This document shows positions 33,758 to 43,220 of a stretch of DNA of 64,000 bases, one piece after another. The stretch is from Chitinimonas sp. BJYL2 (GTDB lineage: Bacteria > Pseudomonadota > Gammaproteobacteria > Burkholderiales > Chitinimonadaceae), in the NCBI RefSeq assembly GCF_027257935.1, contig NZ_JANZKW010000002.1, forward strand, positions 372,001 through 436,000, in the 5' to 3' direction. Under the pieces are notes generated by a model. It was not told the origin of the DNA. It did no database searches and was given only the letters and a program-made list of their open reading frames with translations. Each line of letters begins with the position of its first letter. Within the stretch, counting starts at the first letter, position 1. The translations under genes were made by a program, and so were the position numbers.

Positions 33758-34420
33758 ATGCACTTGCTCGCCCATCGCGGCTATCACGCCAAACTACCCG
33801 AGAACACGCTGACAGCCTTTGCATCGGCCGTGGAAGTTGGCTTTGAGGGAATCGAAACCGATGTGCGCGTCAGCGCAGACAACGAACCGGTGCTGTTTCA
33901 CGATCGGGTGGCACCCAACGGGGTAGCGGTGGCCGCACTGACCCGCAAGCAGCTCAGCGAGGTCTGCGGTTACACGGTGCCCACGCTGACCGAGGCGCTC
34001 GATGCCTTGCCGGGCATCTGGTGGAATATCGAGATCAAGACACCTGCCGCCGCCAGCCTTGCGCTGCCCATCCTGTCTGATTACGACAGCAGCCACCGGC
34101 TACTGGTCACCTCGTTCCGGCACGATGTGGTGCTGGCCGCGGCCGAAATGCTGGCGTCGGACTGCGGCTTGCTTAATGCGCATCGCCCGGCCGCCCTCAG
34201 TACCCTGTTGCACGCCGCCCTGCCCCATCCCAACCTGCGCACCCTGGTCTGGGATTGCGAGATCGTTGATCCGGACATCCTGCGCCAAGCGAATGCGCTG
34301 GGTTTCCGCAACGCGGTCTATGGCGCCAAAACCCTGTACGAACATCAGTTGATGCAGGAACTGGGGGTCCACACCCTGATTACCGATTACCCGCAATATG
34401 TGGGTCTGCTGCCCGGATGA
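33758..34420 (+). CDS. Glycerophosphodiester phosphodiesterase
   Basis: A 220-residue GDPD-family TIM-barrel enzyme that hydrolyses glycerophosphodiesters to glycerol-3-phosphate and an alcohol. The signature is AHRGYHAKLPENTLTAF (residues 5-21: HRG and ENT), then EGIETDVRVSADNEPVLFHD (30-49), the metal-binding Glu-x-Asp and His. It has no signal peptide, so it is cytoplasmic (UgpQ-like). It overlaps the next gene by 4 bp (ATGA). Confidence 0.88.
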   Translation: MHLLAHRGYHAKLPENTLTAFASAVEVGFEGIETDVRVSADNEPVLFHDRVAPNGVAVAALTRKQLSEVCGYTVPTLTEALDALPGIWWNIEIKTPAAASLALPILSDYDSSHRLLVTSFRHDVVLAAAEMLASDCGLLNAHRPAALSTLLHAALPHPNLRTLVWDCEIVDPDILRQANALGFRNAVYGAKTLYEHQLMQELGVHTLITDYPQYVGLLPG

Positions 34421-34671
34421 AAAACCTGGGGCCGGTGTCGCGCGGCTGGCTTTCGGCCATCGGGATCCATACGCTGGGTGAACTGGCGGACGTGGGTTCG
34501 ATAACGGCTTATCGGCTCATACGCCAGCATGGCCATCGCGCCAATCTCAATCTGCTTTATGCACTGGAAGCGGCGCTGCGAGGCTGCCACTGGCAGGCGC
34601 TCGACCCAGCGACCCGGGCCTCACTGCAAGCAGCGGGCCGACAGATTGCGGCGGAACTCAAAGCAGGCTGA
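34417..34671 (+). CDS. TfoX/Sxy C-terminal domain protein
   Basis: An 84-residue protein consisting only of the TfoX C-terminal helical domain: [32 protein letters not shown], then [18 protein letters not shown]. Full-length TfoX/Sxy proteins are competence regulators, but free-standing C-domains like this have no proven role. It lies in the same frame group as the preceding phosphodiesterase and overlaps it by 4 bp. Confidence 0.85.
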   Translation: MKNLGPVSRGWLSAIGIHTLGELADVGSITAYRLIRQHGHRANLNLLYALEAALRGCHWQALDPATRASLQAAGRQIAAELKAG

Positions 34672-34757
34672 CCGGTCTTCCTGATGCGCGTCCCCACAAC
34701 GCCGGGATGATTCGGTTAGAATCCCCGCTTCCCCTCCATCCCTTCCGGATAGCATTT

Positions 34758-35636
34758 ATGTTGAAAGGCAGTCTGGTCGCGCTCGTGACCCCGATGTTTG
34801 AAGACGGCAGCCTCGATTTCGAGAGTCTTAACAAGCTGGTCGATTTTCACGTCGAGGCAGGCACAGCAGGGATCGTCGCCGTGGGTACCACCGGCGAATC
34901 GGCCACCGTTGACGTAGAAGAGCATGTCGCCATCATCAAAGCCACCGTGGCTGCGGCTCGTGGCCGCGTCAAGGTGATTGCCGGCACGGGTGCCAACTCC
35001 ACCTCCGAAGCAATCGCGCTGGCCGAGCAAGCCAAGGCCGTCGGTGCCGACATGACCCTCTCGGTGGTGCCGTACTACAACAAGCCCACGCAAGAAGGCA
35101 TCTACCAGCATTACAAGAAGATCGCCGAGTCGGTGGATATCCCGGTGATCCTCTACAACGTGCCCGGTCGTACCGTGGCCGACATGAGCAACGACACCAC
35201 CCTGCGTCTGGCAGAGATACCCGGCATCATCGGGCTCAAGGACGCCACAGGCGATATCGGCCGTGCTGCCGATCTGTTCATGCGTGCACCCAAGGATTTT
35301 GCGCTCTACTCGGGTGACGACGCGACCGGCATCGCCTTCATGCTGCTGGGCGGTCACGGCGTGATCTCGGTCACCGCCAACGTAGCGCCCAAACTGATGA
35401 GCCAGCTCTGCGCCGCCGCATTGAGCGGCAAGATCGCCGAGGCCCGTGCCATCAACGATCAGCTGCAGGGATTGCACAAGCACCTGTTCATCGAAGCCAA
35501 CCCCATTCCGGCCAAGTGGGCCTTGAGCAAGATGGGCCTGATGCCAAACGGCATCCGCCTGCCGCTCACCCCGCTGACCAGCGCCAGTGAACCCGCCGTG
35601 CGTGCCGCCATGCTGCAAGCCGGTATCGCCGTCTAA
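34758..35636 (+). CDS. dapA: 4-hydroxy-tetrahydrodipicolinate synthase
   Basis: A 292-residue enzyme that condenses pyruvate and aspartate semialdehyde in lysine/diaminopimelate synthesis. The E. coli catalytic residues are visible at matching positions: GTTGES with Thr44-Thr45, Tyr133 in ILYNVPGRT and the Schiff-base Lys161 in GLKDATGD. The ATG at 34758 gives the family length; an in-frame start at 34707 would add 17 unsupported residues. bamC follows 12 bp downstream, as in many beta- and gammaproteobacteria. Confidence 0.96.
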   Translation: MLKGSLVALVTPMFEDGSLDFESLNKLVDFHVEAGTAGIVAVGTTGESATVDVEEHVAIIKATVAAARGRVKVIAGTGANSTSEAIALAEQAKAVGADMTLSVVPYYNKPTQEGIYQHYKKIAESVDIPVILYNVPGRTVADMSNDTTLRLAEIPGIIGLKDATGDIGRAADLFMRAPKDFALYSGDDATGIAFMLLGGHGVISVTANVAPKLMSQLCAAALSGKIAEARAINDQLQGLHKHLFIEANPIPAKWALSKMGLMPNGIRLPLTPLTSASEPAVRAAMLQAGIAV

Positions 35637-35648
35637 GGAAATCGTCTC

Positions 35649-36815
35649 ATGATCCGCACCCCACGCACTTCGGCGGCCCTGCTGCTTGCCCTGCTGGCCA
35701 CCGGCTGCGCCAATACCAACTTCCATATTCCGTTCTTTGGCAATGACGACGAGCCGAAAACGCCGGAATATGCGCAGGCCCGCAAGTCGATCCAGAATCG
35801 CCCGCTGGAAGTCCCGCCCGACCTGACCACGCCCGAAGCCAACGGCAGCTACCTGATCCCGGGCCTTAACGGTGCCGCACCGAGCGCCGCCGGCCAGAAG
35901 TTGCTGGAAACCGGCGCTGTCCTGCCCGGGTTTACCAATGCACGGCTCGAAAGCGCGGGCAACCAGCGCTGGCTGGTGGTGAACGCCCCCGCGGACAAGG
36001 TGTGGCCCACCGTGCGCCAGTTCTGGCTGGATCAGGGCTACAAGCTGACCATCGACAACCCCACCGCTGGCCTCTTGGAAACCAACTGGGCCGAAGAGCG
36101 TCCCGAGCTGCCGGTCGGTGGCATCCGTGCCGCCATCCAGCGCGGTCTGGGCACGCTGTACTCGACCGGCAAGGTCAACCAGTATCGGATCCGTCTGGAG
36201 CGCGCGAGCGCCGACAGCACCGAGATCTACATTGCTCACCGTGGCATGGAAGAGAACTACGTAGGTGCCAATCGTGAAGACACGCGCTGGACCGTGATGC
36301 CGGCCAATCCGGAACGCGAAGCTGCCCAGCTGAAAAAACTGCTGGTTACGCTGGGCGTCAGCCCTGACAGCGCCACCCAGCTGGCCGCAGCCGCCAAGCC
36401 GGGCGAGGCCACCGAAGCCATTGCTGCCGACGGCAAGGCCCGTGCAGCGCTGGTCACGGTTGAAGGCATCAAGACCATCCAGATGGAGGACGGATTTGAT
36501 CGTGCTTGGCGCCGTGTTGGCTTGGCACTGGAACGCGCCGGCTACGAAATCACCGACCGCGACCGCACCCTGGGCGTGTACTACGTGCGCCCAGGCATGG
36601 TCCGCAAAGCCAAGGAAGAAGGCTTCCTCAGCAAGTTGGCGTTCTGGAAGGACGACAGCGCCAAGACCGAGGAAGTACCGGCCGACGAAGTGCTCGTCGG
36701 TGTGGTCAGCAAGGGTGGCCAGAGCACGGTACGTGTGGGCCGCCGCAACGGCGCGGCCTTGCCCGAGGCCGATATTGCCAAGGTGCTCGACCCGCTGCTG
36801 GTCGAACTGCGCTGA
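35649..36815 (+). CDS. bamC: Outer-membrane protein assembly factor BamC
   Basis: A 388-residue lipoprotein (lipobox LLATGC, lipidated Cys20) of the BAM complex for outer-membrane beta-barrel insertion. The N-terminal unstructured part carries RPLEVPPDLTTP, the BamD-binding signature of BamC. Two helix-grip domains follow (VNAPADKVWPTVRQFWLDQGY about 113-133, and MEDGFDRAWRRVGLALERAGYEITD about 282-306). It is downstream of dapA by 12 bp and ends at a GNRA-type terminator. Confidence 0.94.
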   Translation: MIRTPRTSAALLLALLATGCANTNFHIPFFGNDDEPKTPEYAQARKSIQNRPLEVPPDLTTPEANGSYLIPGLNGAAPSAAGQKLLETGAVLPGFTNARLESAGNQRWLVVNAPADKVWPTVRQFWLDQGYKLTIDNPTAGLLETNWAEERPELPVGGIRAAIQRGLGTLYSTGKVNQYRIRLERASADSTEIYIAHRGMEENYVGANREDTRWTVMPANPEREAAQLKKLLVTLGVSPDSATQLAAAAKPGEATEAIAADGKARAALVTVEGIKTIQMEDGFDRAWRRVGLALERAGYEITDRDRTLGVYYVRPGMVRKAKEEGFLSKLAFWKDDSAKTEEVPADEVLVGVVSKGGQSTVRVGRRNGAALPEADIAKVLDPLLVELR

Positions 36816-36827
36816 AGCAGTAACCCG

Positions 36828-36855
36828 AACAGCCGCCGCGAGGCGGCTGTTTTGT
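36828..36855 (+). terminator. Intrinsic terminator after bamC
   Basis: AACAGCCGCC (36828-36837) and GGCGGCTGTT (36842-36851) pair perfectly across a GCGA (GNRA) loop and run into TTTTGTTTTGG. It closes the dapA-bamC operon. Confidence 0.93.
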
Positions 36856-36873
36856 TTTGGGGCCGCCAAGTAG

Positions 36874-36953
36874 CGGTGCAATCAGCGCAGCGCATTGCAC
36901 CGCCCCCGAATGCGCATCAAGGTGCAATACGGCGGAGGCCAAATTGCACCCTA
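36874..36953. repeat. Intergenic palindromic repeat (copy B) of GGTGCAAT octamers
   Basis: Octamers GGTGCAAT (36875-36882), ATTGCACC (36894-36901), GGTGCAAT (36921-36928) and ATTGCACC (36943-36950) repeat the layout of copy A (33596-33679). It lies just upstream of the ABC exporter start. Confidence 0.85.
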
Positions 36954-36975
36954 CGACAAGCCAAGGATGAACCCG

Positions 36976-38763
36976 ATGCACCCGCTCAAACGCCTGTTTG
37001 CCTACGCCAGCGCCTACCGCCGCGAATTCCGCTTGGCCACGCTGTATTCGGTACTCAACAAGTTCTTCGACATCCTGCCCGAAGTGCTGATCGGCATTGC
37101 GGTAGATGTGGTGGTGAAAGGCAATGAGAGTTTTCTTGCCACCCGCGTCCTCAGCGGTCTGGGTATTACCGATACCTGGCACCAATTACTGGTGCTCGGT
37201 GGCGTGAACGTGCTGATCTGGGGCGGGGAATCGCTTTTCCAGTACCTCTATGAGGTGAAGTGGCGCCAGCTGGCACAGGATATCCAGCATGCCCTGCGGC
37301 TCGATACCTACCAACATGTGCAAAAGCTGGAAATGGCCTACTTTGAGAACCAGCGCACCGGCAACCTGATGTCCATTCTTAACGACGACATCAACCAGAT
37401 GGAGCGCTTTCTCAACGGCGGTGCCAACCAGATCATCCAGGTGTTCTGCTCTTCCGTGATGGTGAGTGCCGTGTTCTTTGCCGTGCAGCCGGGGCTGGCG
37501 CTGATTGCCTTGCTGCCGGTGCCAGCCATCCTGTTTGGCGCCTTCTGGTTCCAGAACCGCCTGGCACCACGCTATGCCGAAGTGCGGGAAGCGGCGGGGG
37601 ATGTGAGTGCCCGCCTCAACAACAACCTGCTGGGTCTGGCCACCATCAAGGCTTTTGCGGCAGAGAGCTTTGAAACTGCCCATATCGCCGAGGCCAGCAA
37701 CCGCTATCGCGAGGCCAATGCCCGCGCCATCCGCATCAGTTCAGCCATTACCCCCGTCATCCGCATGGCGATTCTCAGCGGCTTTACCGCCACCCTGATC
37801 TACGGGGGCTGGCTGACGCTGCAGGGTGAGTTGGCCGTGGGCGCCTACTCGGTGCTTGTCTTCCTGACCCAGCGCCTGCTCTGGCCACTGACCGGCTTGG
37901 CCGAAGTGGCCGATATGTACCAACGCTCCATGGCCGCCATCGATCGCGCCATGAAGCTGCTCGATACCGAGATCCGCATCCCCTATGAAGGCCAACATCT
38001 GCCTGCGGGCGGCCTGCGTGGCGAGTTGCGCTTCGAGCAAGTGGGGTTCAGCTATGCCGATACGCCGACGCTCAAGGATATTGACCTCTGCATCGAAGCC
38101 GGCCAGACCGTAGCCTTCGTGGGTAGCACCGGCTCGGGCAAGTCCACCTTGGTCAAGCTCTTGCTGCGCTTCTACACGGCGCAACAGGGCCGAATACTGC
38201 TCGACGGCGTGGCAGTGGACGCGCTGAATCTGCAGGATCTGCGCCGGGCGATTGGCTATGTCTCGCAGGACACCTTCCTGACCGATGGCACGGTGGCCGA
38301 CAACATCGCCTATGGTCTGACCGGCGTGAGTGACGAAGCCATTGCGGACGCGGCCCGTGCCGCCGAAGCCACCGAGTTCATCGACAAATTACCGCTTGGG
38401 TTTGCCACACGCGTGGGCGAGCGCGGCCAGAAGCTCTCGGGCGGTCAACGGCAGCGGCTCGCACTGGCACGCGCCATTCTCAAGAATCCGGCCATCCTGA
38501 TTCTCGACGAGGCCACCAGCGCGGTCGACAACGAAACCGAAGCCGCCATCCAGCGCAGTCTGGAGGTTGTCAGCCGGGGGCGGACCACGCTGGTGATTGC
38601 GCACCGGCTCTCCACCATCCGCCATGCGGACTGCATTTACCTGCTGGAGGCGGGCCAGATCGCGGAGCGCGGTACGCACGAGCAACTACTGGCGCTAAAC
38701 GGCGGCTACGCGGCGCTATGGCGCCTGCAGACTGGTGAGCGCAGCAGTACATCGGGTCATTGA
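36976..38763 (+). CDS. ABC exporter (fused permease and ATPase, MsbA/HlyB type)
   Basis: A 595-residue half-transporter: six membrane helices in the N-terminal about 330 residues (ENQRTGNLMSILNDDINQME marks the coupling region), then an ATPase domain with Walker A STGSGKST near residue 383, signature LSGGQRQRL about 486 and Walker B ILILDEATSAVD. The ATG at 36976 is favoured because AAGGA lies 8 nt upstream; the ATG at 36967 is too close. Acts as a dimer. Its substrate (lipid, peptide or drug) cannot be read from sequence; it is a lone gene behind a repeat. Confidence 0.88.
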   Translation: MHPLKRLFAYASAYRREFRLATLYSVLNKFFDILPEVLIGIAVDVVVKGNESFLATRVLSGLGITDTWHQLLVLGGVNVLIWGGESLFQYLYEVKWRQLAQDIQHALRLDTYQHVQKLEMAYFENQRTGNLMSILNDDINQMERFLNGGANQIIQVFCSSVMVSAVFFAVQPGLALIALLPVPAILFGAFWFQNRLAPRYAEVREAAGDVSARLNNNLLGLATIKAFAAESFETAHIAEASNRYREANARAIRISSAITPVIRMAILSGFTATLIYGGWLTLQGELAVGAYSVLVFLTQRLLWPLTGLAEVADMYQRSMAAIDRAMKLLDTEIRIPYEGQHLPAGGLRGELRFEQVGFSYADTPTLKDIDLCIEAGQTVAFVGSTGSGKSTLVKLLLRFYTAQQGRILLDGVAVDALNLQDLRRAIGYVSQDTFLTDGTVADNIAYGLTGVSDEAIADAARAAEATEFIDKLPLGFATRVGERGQKLSGGQRQRLALARAILKNPAILILDEATSAVDNETEAAIQRSLEVVSRGRTTLVIAHRLSTIRHADCIYLLEAGQIAERGTHEQLLALNGGYAALWRLQTGERSSTSGH

Positions 38764-38773
38764 GCAAGCGGGT

Positions 38774-39076
38774 CTAGCGCACCGATTGCAAGAGCGCATG
38801 CAGGAGCTGCTGTAGCGCGTATTGATCCGGCGCGGGCTCGCCGGGTGTGAGCATGCCCTCAAGCTGTCGGGCCAGATCAGTGACCTCCGGATGACCAAAG
38901 AGCTTGCCGGCACCGGCAAGCCGATGTGCCAAGGCATGTGCCGCTTCGCGTTGGCCTTCATCCAGCAAGCGGAGCAGCTGGCTGACATCGTCCGGCAAAC
39001 GAGCCTCGAAATCCCGGCGTACCTCACTGAGGGCCGCCGCAAGCCGAGCCTTTCTGGCGAGCTGTTCGTCGCTCAT
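38774..39076 (-). CDS. Hpt-domain protein (histidine phosphotransferase)
   Basis: A 100-residue stand-alone HPt module. The phosphorylated His51 lies in AHALAHRLAGAGKLFGHP, the typical HPt helix pattern (H-x-L-x-G-x-A). It is the last gene of a four-gene phosphorelay operon and starts inside the stop codon of the receiver gene (ATGA overlap). It would pass phosphate between the sensor kinase and the NarL-type regulator or the receiver. Confidence 0.85.
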   Translation of the reverse strand: MSDEQLARKARLAAALSEVRRDFEARLPDDVSQLLRLLDEGQREAAHALAHRLAGAGKLFGHPEVTDLARQLEGMLTPGEPAPDQYALQQLLHALLQSVR

Positions 39077-39501
39077 GCGGGATGTCCGGCATGCCACAGG
39101 CGACGAATCTCGTCGGCCAGCGTCATCGGATCAAAGGGTTTGCCGATGATGCCCAGCACGCCATGCATGCGCAAAGCCCGCAACTCTTCGGGCTGAACCT
39201 TTGCCGTCATGAAGATGGCTGGCATCCGCTCAAACCCGAAGCGCCCGCGTATCTTTTCCAGGGTGGTAGGGCCATCCACCACCGGCATCATCACATCCAG
39301 CACCACCAGCTGCGGGCGAAACGGGCTCAACTGTGCCAGTGCCTCATCGGCCGACCCGCAGGTTGCCACCTCGAAACCGCCCACCAGCTCCAGTGACATT
39401 TTGACCACGGTCTGGATATGGGGCTCGTCGTCCACATAAAGAATGCGGCTCAGTGGCAATTCGGGGTGATGCCCGCCCGGCATGTTCCTGCGCAAACTCA
39501 T
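39073..39501 (-). CDS. Stand-alone receiver-domain response regulator
   Basis: A 142-residue CheY-like protein with no output domain. The phospho-accepting site is Asp69 in LVVLDVMMPVVDGPTT; the acidic pair is in YVDDEP (24-25) and the conserved Lys in IGKPFDP. It overlaps the histidine kinase by 4 bp (ATGA) at its start, and the HPt gene by 4 bp at its end. Translation may also begin at the ATG at 39483. Confidence 0.88.
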   Translation of the reverse strand: MSLRRNMPGGHHPELPLSRILYVDDEPHIQTVVKMSLELVGGFEVATCGSADEALAQLSPFRPQLVVLDVMMPVVDGPTTLEKIRGRFGFERMPAIFMTAKVQPEELRALRMHGVLGIIGKPFDPMTLADEIRRLWHAGHPA

Positions 39502-42368
39502 TCCGCCAACTCGCTAGGTGTAGGGGTGATCAATCCGGCCGACAGATCACGGAGGGCTTCGGCAATCGTCTCGGCCGCCAAAGGTCTGACCATCCAGACA
39601 CAATGTTCAAAGGGTTGCGATGGCCAGGACGATGCCATGCAAATACAACGATGCCTGTAGCCCGGAAACAGCTTGCTGAGCATGTCCGGATCGTAAGCAA
39701 TCGCCGCAGGGTCCATCAGCAGTAACTGGAAGCGCCCCGAAAGCCAGCGTCGGCTCGCTTCTTCCGAGCGGTAGCTCACCTCAACCAGATAGCCGGCCTC
39801 CTGTGCCTGCCGTGCCAGTGCAAGCGCATCATCGGCATGGGGTTGCAATATCAGCACTCTTGCAGGCTCTACCGGCAAACCGGGATCGGACTGGGGCTCC
39901 AGAGCCAGTTCGAACCAGAAGCAGCTCCCCGCCCCCAGATCGCTGATCACGCCGAGCTGACCCTGCATGCCCTCAATCAGCGAGCGGGTGATGGCCAGGC
40001 CCAGCCCTGTGCCATCGCGCTTGCGCGCGTCGCTGGCATCGATCTGGCTGAACTTCTCGAACAGCCGCGCGCGCATCGCCGGTGCAATACCGGGACCGTG
40101 GTCGCTGACCTCCACGCGGATACGGCGGGCATAACAGGCCACGCTGACCTCCACGGTGGTACCGGGCGTTGAAAACTTGGCGGCATTGGAGAGCAGATTG
40201 GCCATGACCTGCTCAATCCGGTTGGCGTCGACTTCGGCCCAAGCAGACACCAGCGGGCACAGCAACTTGAGTTCAACCTGATAGTGACTGGCATAGCCCT
40301 GGTTATCGGCTATGGCCCGCTCCAGCAGGGGGATCAGATTGTGGCGGCGCATATCCAGCGTGAGCCTGCCGGACTCGATTTTTTCGATATCGAGAATGTC
40401 GTTGATCAGCCGGACCAGACGCTCGGCGTTCTGCAGGGCAATCTGGGTCAGCTCCCGGGCTCGTTCGGGCAGATCACCGGCGATACCGGATGCCACCAGG
40501 CCCAACGCTCCCCGTATGGAGGTGAGCGGTGTCCGCAACTCATGGCTGACGATGGAGATGAACTCCCGCTTGATCCGGGCTGCGCCGTGGAGCTCGGTCA
40601 GATCATGGGCCACCCCAAGGTAGCCATGCAGACGCCCCGACTCATCACGCAGGGCCGTGACCGACAACAGAACCGGGATGCGCGTTCCATCCTTGCGTAC
40701 ATAGGTCCACTCGCGCTCATCGGGTCCGCCCGCTCGGGCCTTGGCAACAAAGACTTCAAAGCCGGGCTCGACCGTGTACCCCAGCTCGGCTGTCAGCGCC
40801 TCGGCGCGCTCGGCCACTTCCTGCAGATCGTGGATCAGCTTGGGACTGACACGACCCACGACTTCCGCGCTGCGATAACCGAGCATGCGCTCCGCGCCAC
40901 GGTTGAAACTCTGGATGGTCCCGTCCACATCGGTCGAAATGATGGCGTAGGACGTACCATCCAGAATGGCCCGCTGCATGGTCAAGGCTTCTTCAAGGCG
41001 GTGATCCTGTTCCCGACGGCGGGTGATGTCTCCCACGGCCGCAACGCAAAGCACGATCGGATCGGCATCCCGGAGCGGCGCAGCGTGAACATGAATCCAT
41101 CTGGCGCTGGCGTCAGTGCTCTTCAAGCGGCACTCCAGCTCGATATCGATACCCTCATCAAACACGCGGTTCCACTGGGCCTGCGCATACCCGATGTCCC
41201 GCTCGTCGATAAGTACCAGCCAGTTGTCCGGCAGCTGCTGGTGGAATGCCGGAATCAGCTGCGTGAGCACCGCGTTGGCGTAGTGGCATACGCCAGCGCG
41301 GTCAGCCACGATCAGCGCCACCGGCGAAGCCACATCAATCGCCCTGAGCCGCTCCGCCTGGGCCAGTGCCGCCATTTCAATCAAACGCTGATGACGTGCC
41401 TGACGCGCCAGCCGCAAGGTGAGCAAACCCAGCACCAGCAAGGCCATGCCTGTACCAAGGAGGGAAATCCAGGCTGTCCGATACCAGTTCGACAGGATGG
41501 CGGACTCAGCGCGCGACAAGGTGACCACGAACGGGTAGCCCTCCAGGCGCTGGGCGTAACCAAGCCGCAAGACCCCGTCTACCGGACTCTGGCTACGCAG
41601 AATCCCTTGGGACTTCTGCCTGAGCACGGTAGTCAAGACCTCGCCATGTGCGAACGACCGCCCTATGGTGCCCGGTGTCTCGGGCCATCGCGCCAGCAGC
41701 ACGCCATCACTGCGCAGCAGAGTGATGGCACTGCCGTCGCCCAGATCGATGCTTCGGTAGATATGCGCCTGATAGGCTGGATCAAACGATGCCGACAACA
41801 CGCCGGCAAATTCGCCGTGACTATCCCTCAGGGCTACGCTAAGCCCGATGCCCCAGCGTCCGTCCACGCGGGACTGGCGCGGTGCGCCTACATATAGCCC
41901 TTTGGCCTCACCAGTCAGGAAAGCGCGGTAGGCGGTGCTGTCGGCCACGCTGAAGCCCACTTCAGGCGTCAGCGAGTGGCCAATCACGATGCCTTTGGCG
42001 TCGGTCACGGCCAGGAAGCGGATCTGCGGCATATCCGTCAGCCGTTCGCGCAGCAGGCGGTGCAGGGCGACGGGATTGATTCCCTCGCGTCGTTGCAGAC
42101 GATCCTGAATATGCCCCCGCGTTGCCTGCAGCAACAGGTCGGCACTTTGTACCGAATGTCGCGTCTGCTCTGCCAGCACATGGGCAAGATTCGCCAGGTC
42201 GGTCTCTTCTTCCGCCAAGGCCTGCTGGCGCAAGGCAAACAGCGCATAGCCCAGCAAGGCCAGCACCACCCCGCACAGCGCGAGATAGAGCGTCAGCAAG
42301 CGCCTGACCGATGGCAAATCGCGCCAGCGGATTGGCGAAGGCGGTGTGATATCCGGAGCAAGATCCAT
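39498..42368 (-). CDS. Multidomain sensor histidine kinase with degenerate C-terminal receiver
   Basis: A 956-residue kinase. Two membrane helices (about 25-47 and 300-320) bracket a periplasmic dCache-like sensor region. Then come PAS regions (about 350-450 and 465-590), the HisKA dimerisation domain with phospho-accepting His609 (FISIVSHELRTPLTSIRGAL), and the HATPase domain (NLLSNAAKF, DHGPGIAP, GTGLGLAI). Residues from about 845 (ARVLILQPHADDALALA, LLLMDPAAIAYDP) look like a receiver, but the N-terminal acidic pair is Gln-Pro-His and the conserved Lys is replaced. It belongs to a four-gene relay. Confidence 0.9.
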   Translation of the reverse strand: MDLAPDITPPSPIRWRDLPSVRRLLTLYLALCGVVLALLGYALFALRQQALAEEETDLANLAHVLAEQTRHSVQSADLLLQATRGHIQDRLQRREGINPVALHRLLRERLTDMPQIRFLAVTDAKGIVIGHSLTPEVGFSVADSTAYRAFLTGEAKGLYVGAPRQSRVDGRWGIGLSVALRDSHGEFAGVLSASFDPAYQAHIYRSIDLGDGSAITLLRSDGVLLARWPETPGTIGRSFAHGEVLTTVLRQKSQGILRSQSPVDGVLRLGYAQRLEGYPFVVTLSRAESAILSNWYRTAWISLLGTGMALLVLGLLTLRLARQARHQRLIEMAALAQAERLRAIDVASPVALIVADRAGVCHYANAVLTQLIPAFHQQLPDNWLVLIDERDIGYAQAQWNRVFDEGIDIELECRLKSTDASARWIHVHAAPLRDADPIVLCVAAVGDITRRREQDHRLEEALTMQRAILDGTSYAIISTDVDGTIQSFNRGAERMLGYRSAEVVGRVSPKLIHDLQEVAERAEALTAELGYTVEPGFEVFVAKARAGGPDEREWTYVRKDGTRIPVLLSVTALRDESGRLHGYLGVAHDLTELHGAARIKREFISIVSHELRTPLTSIRGALGLVASGIAGDLPERARELTQIALQNAERLVRLINDILDIEKIESGRLTLDMRRHNLIPLLERAIADNQGYASHYQVELKLLCPLVSAWAEVDANRIEQVMANLLSNAAKFSTPGTTVEVSVACYARRIRVEVSDHGPGIAPAMRARLFEKFSQIDASDARKRDGTGLGLAITRSLIEGMQGQLGVISDLGAGSCFWFELALEPQSDPGLPVEPARVLILQPHADDALALARQAQEAGYLVEVSYRSEEASRRWLSGRFQLLLMDPAAIAYDPDMLSKLFPGYRHRCICMASSWPSQPFEHCVWMVRPLAAETIAEALRDLSAGLITPTPSELAE

Positions 42369-42434
42369 GGCGTCAAATCTGCCGGGCAGGCAGGGGGCTT
42401 GTCAGCTAGGTCAACACCTAGTGAGATAACACGG

Positions 42435-43103
42435 TCAGATACCCCGCGGGTTGCGCTCGGTCAAAGGTACGAGACCTAGACGGCTGGCGTATACCGCCAG
42501 ACTGGGAATATCCCGGATACCCAGCCTTTCACTGAGTTTGGCCCGATGAAACTCCACCGTTTTGGGGCTGACGTCCAGATCACGGGCAATCTGCTTGAGT
42601 GAATGGCCAAGGGCGAGACCGCGCAAGACCTCCAGCTGCCTGGGCGTGAGCAGCTCGCTCTCGTCTGCGGTGATGGACTCCCGCACCGCGGCGGGCAGGC
42701 CTGGGCTCAGGTAGCGGCCACCGCCCTGTACTTCGGCCAGGGCTGCATCCAGCTCATCAAGCACAAAGTCCTTGAGCAGATAGCCATCCGCACCCGCGCG
42801 GAGCGCCTCACGGACCGCAACAGCGTCCGTCTGGGCCGACAGATACAACAATCGGGTCTGTGGCGCCGCTGCAGCCGCCCGCAGCACCACTTCCACCCCC
42901 GACATCACCGGCATGGCAATGTCGATCAAGGCCAGATCGGGACTCAGCGCCAGAATCATGGCAAGCGCTTCGGCACCATCACCCGCCTCCGCGACCACCT
43001 CATGCCCCAGCTCATCGAGCAGGGCGCGGATACCACGGCGGATCAGGAGATGATCATCCGCGATCAGGACAGTCAGTTTCTGCGTCGACATCAGGAACGG
43101 CAC
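42435..43103 (-). CDS. NarL/LuxR-type response regulator
   Basis: A 222-residue regulator. The receiver domain has Asp61 (LALIDIAMPVMSG) and the HTH lies at about residues 150-200 (TPRQLEVLRGLALGHSLKQIARDLDVSPKTVEFHRAKL). It heads the relay operon and is 66 bp upstream of the kinase. The start is GTG 43103 (AAGGTGA three bases upstream) or ATG 43091; the difference is four residues. DNA targets are unknown. Confidence 0.87.
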   Translation of the reverse strand: MPFLMSTQKLTVLIADDHLLIRRGIRALLDELGHEVVAEAGDGAEALAMILALSPDLALIDIAMPVMSGVEVVLRAAAAAPQTRLLYLSAQTDAVAVREALRAGADGYLLKDFVLDELDAALAEVQGGGRYLSPGLPAAVRESITADESELLTPRQLEVLRGLALGHSLKQIARDLDVSPKTVEFHRAKLSERLGIRDIPSLAVYASRLGLVPLTERNPRGI

Positions 43104-43220
43104 TCACCTTTGATGCATGCGTTTGTCATGTCCCGTCCGGCGACCGACTAGGTGTCCACCTAGCTGTGCGGGATGGGTGCCACGCGGAGAATGGCCTCAA
43201 GCGAAAGACAGGGGCCTCAG

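Noticed and set aside
34716-36881. Minus-strand open frame of about 720 codons opposite dapA and bamC
   Set aside because: Both sense genes are certain, and the antisense frame has no known motif or ribosome site.
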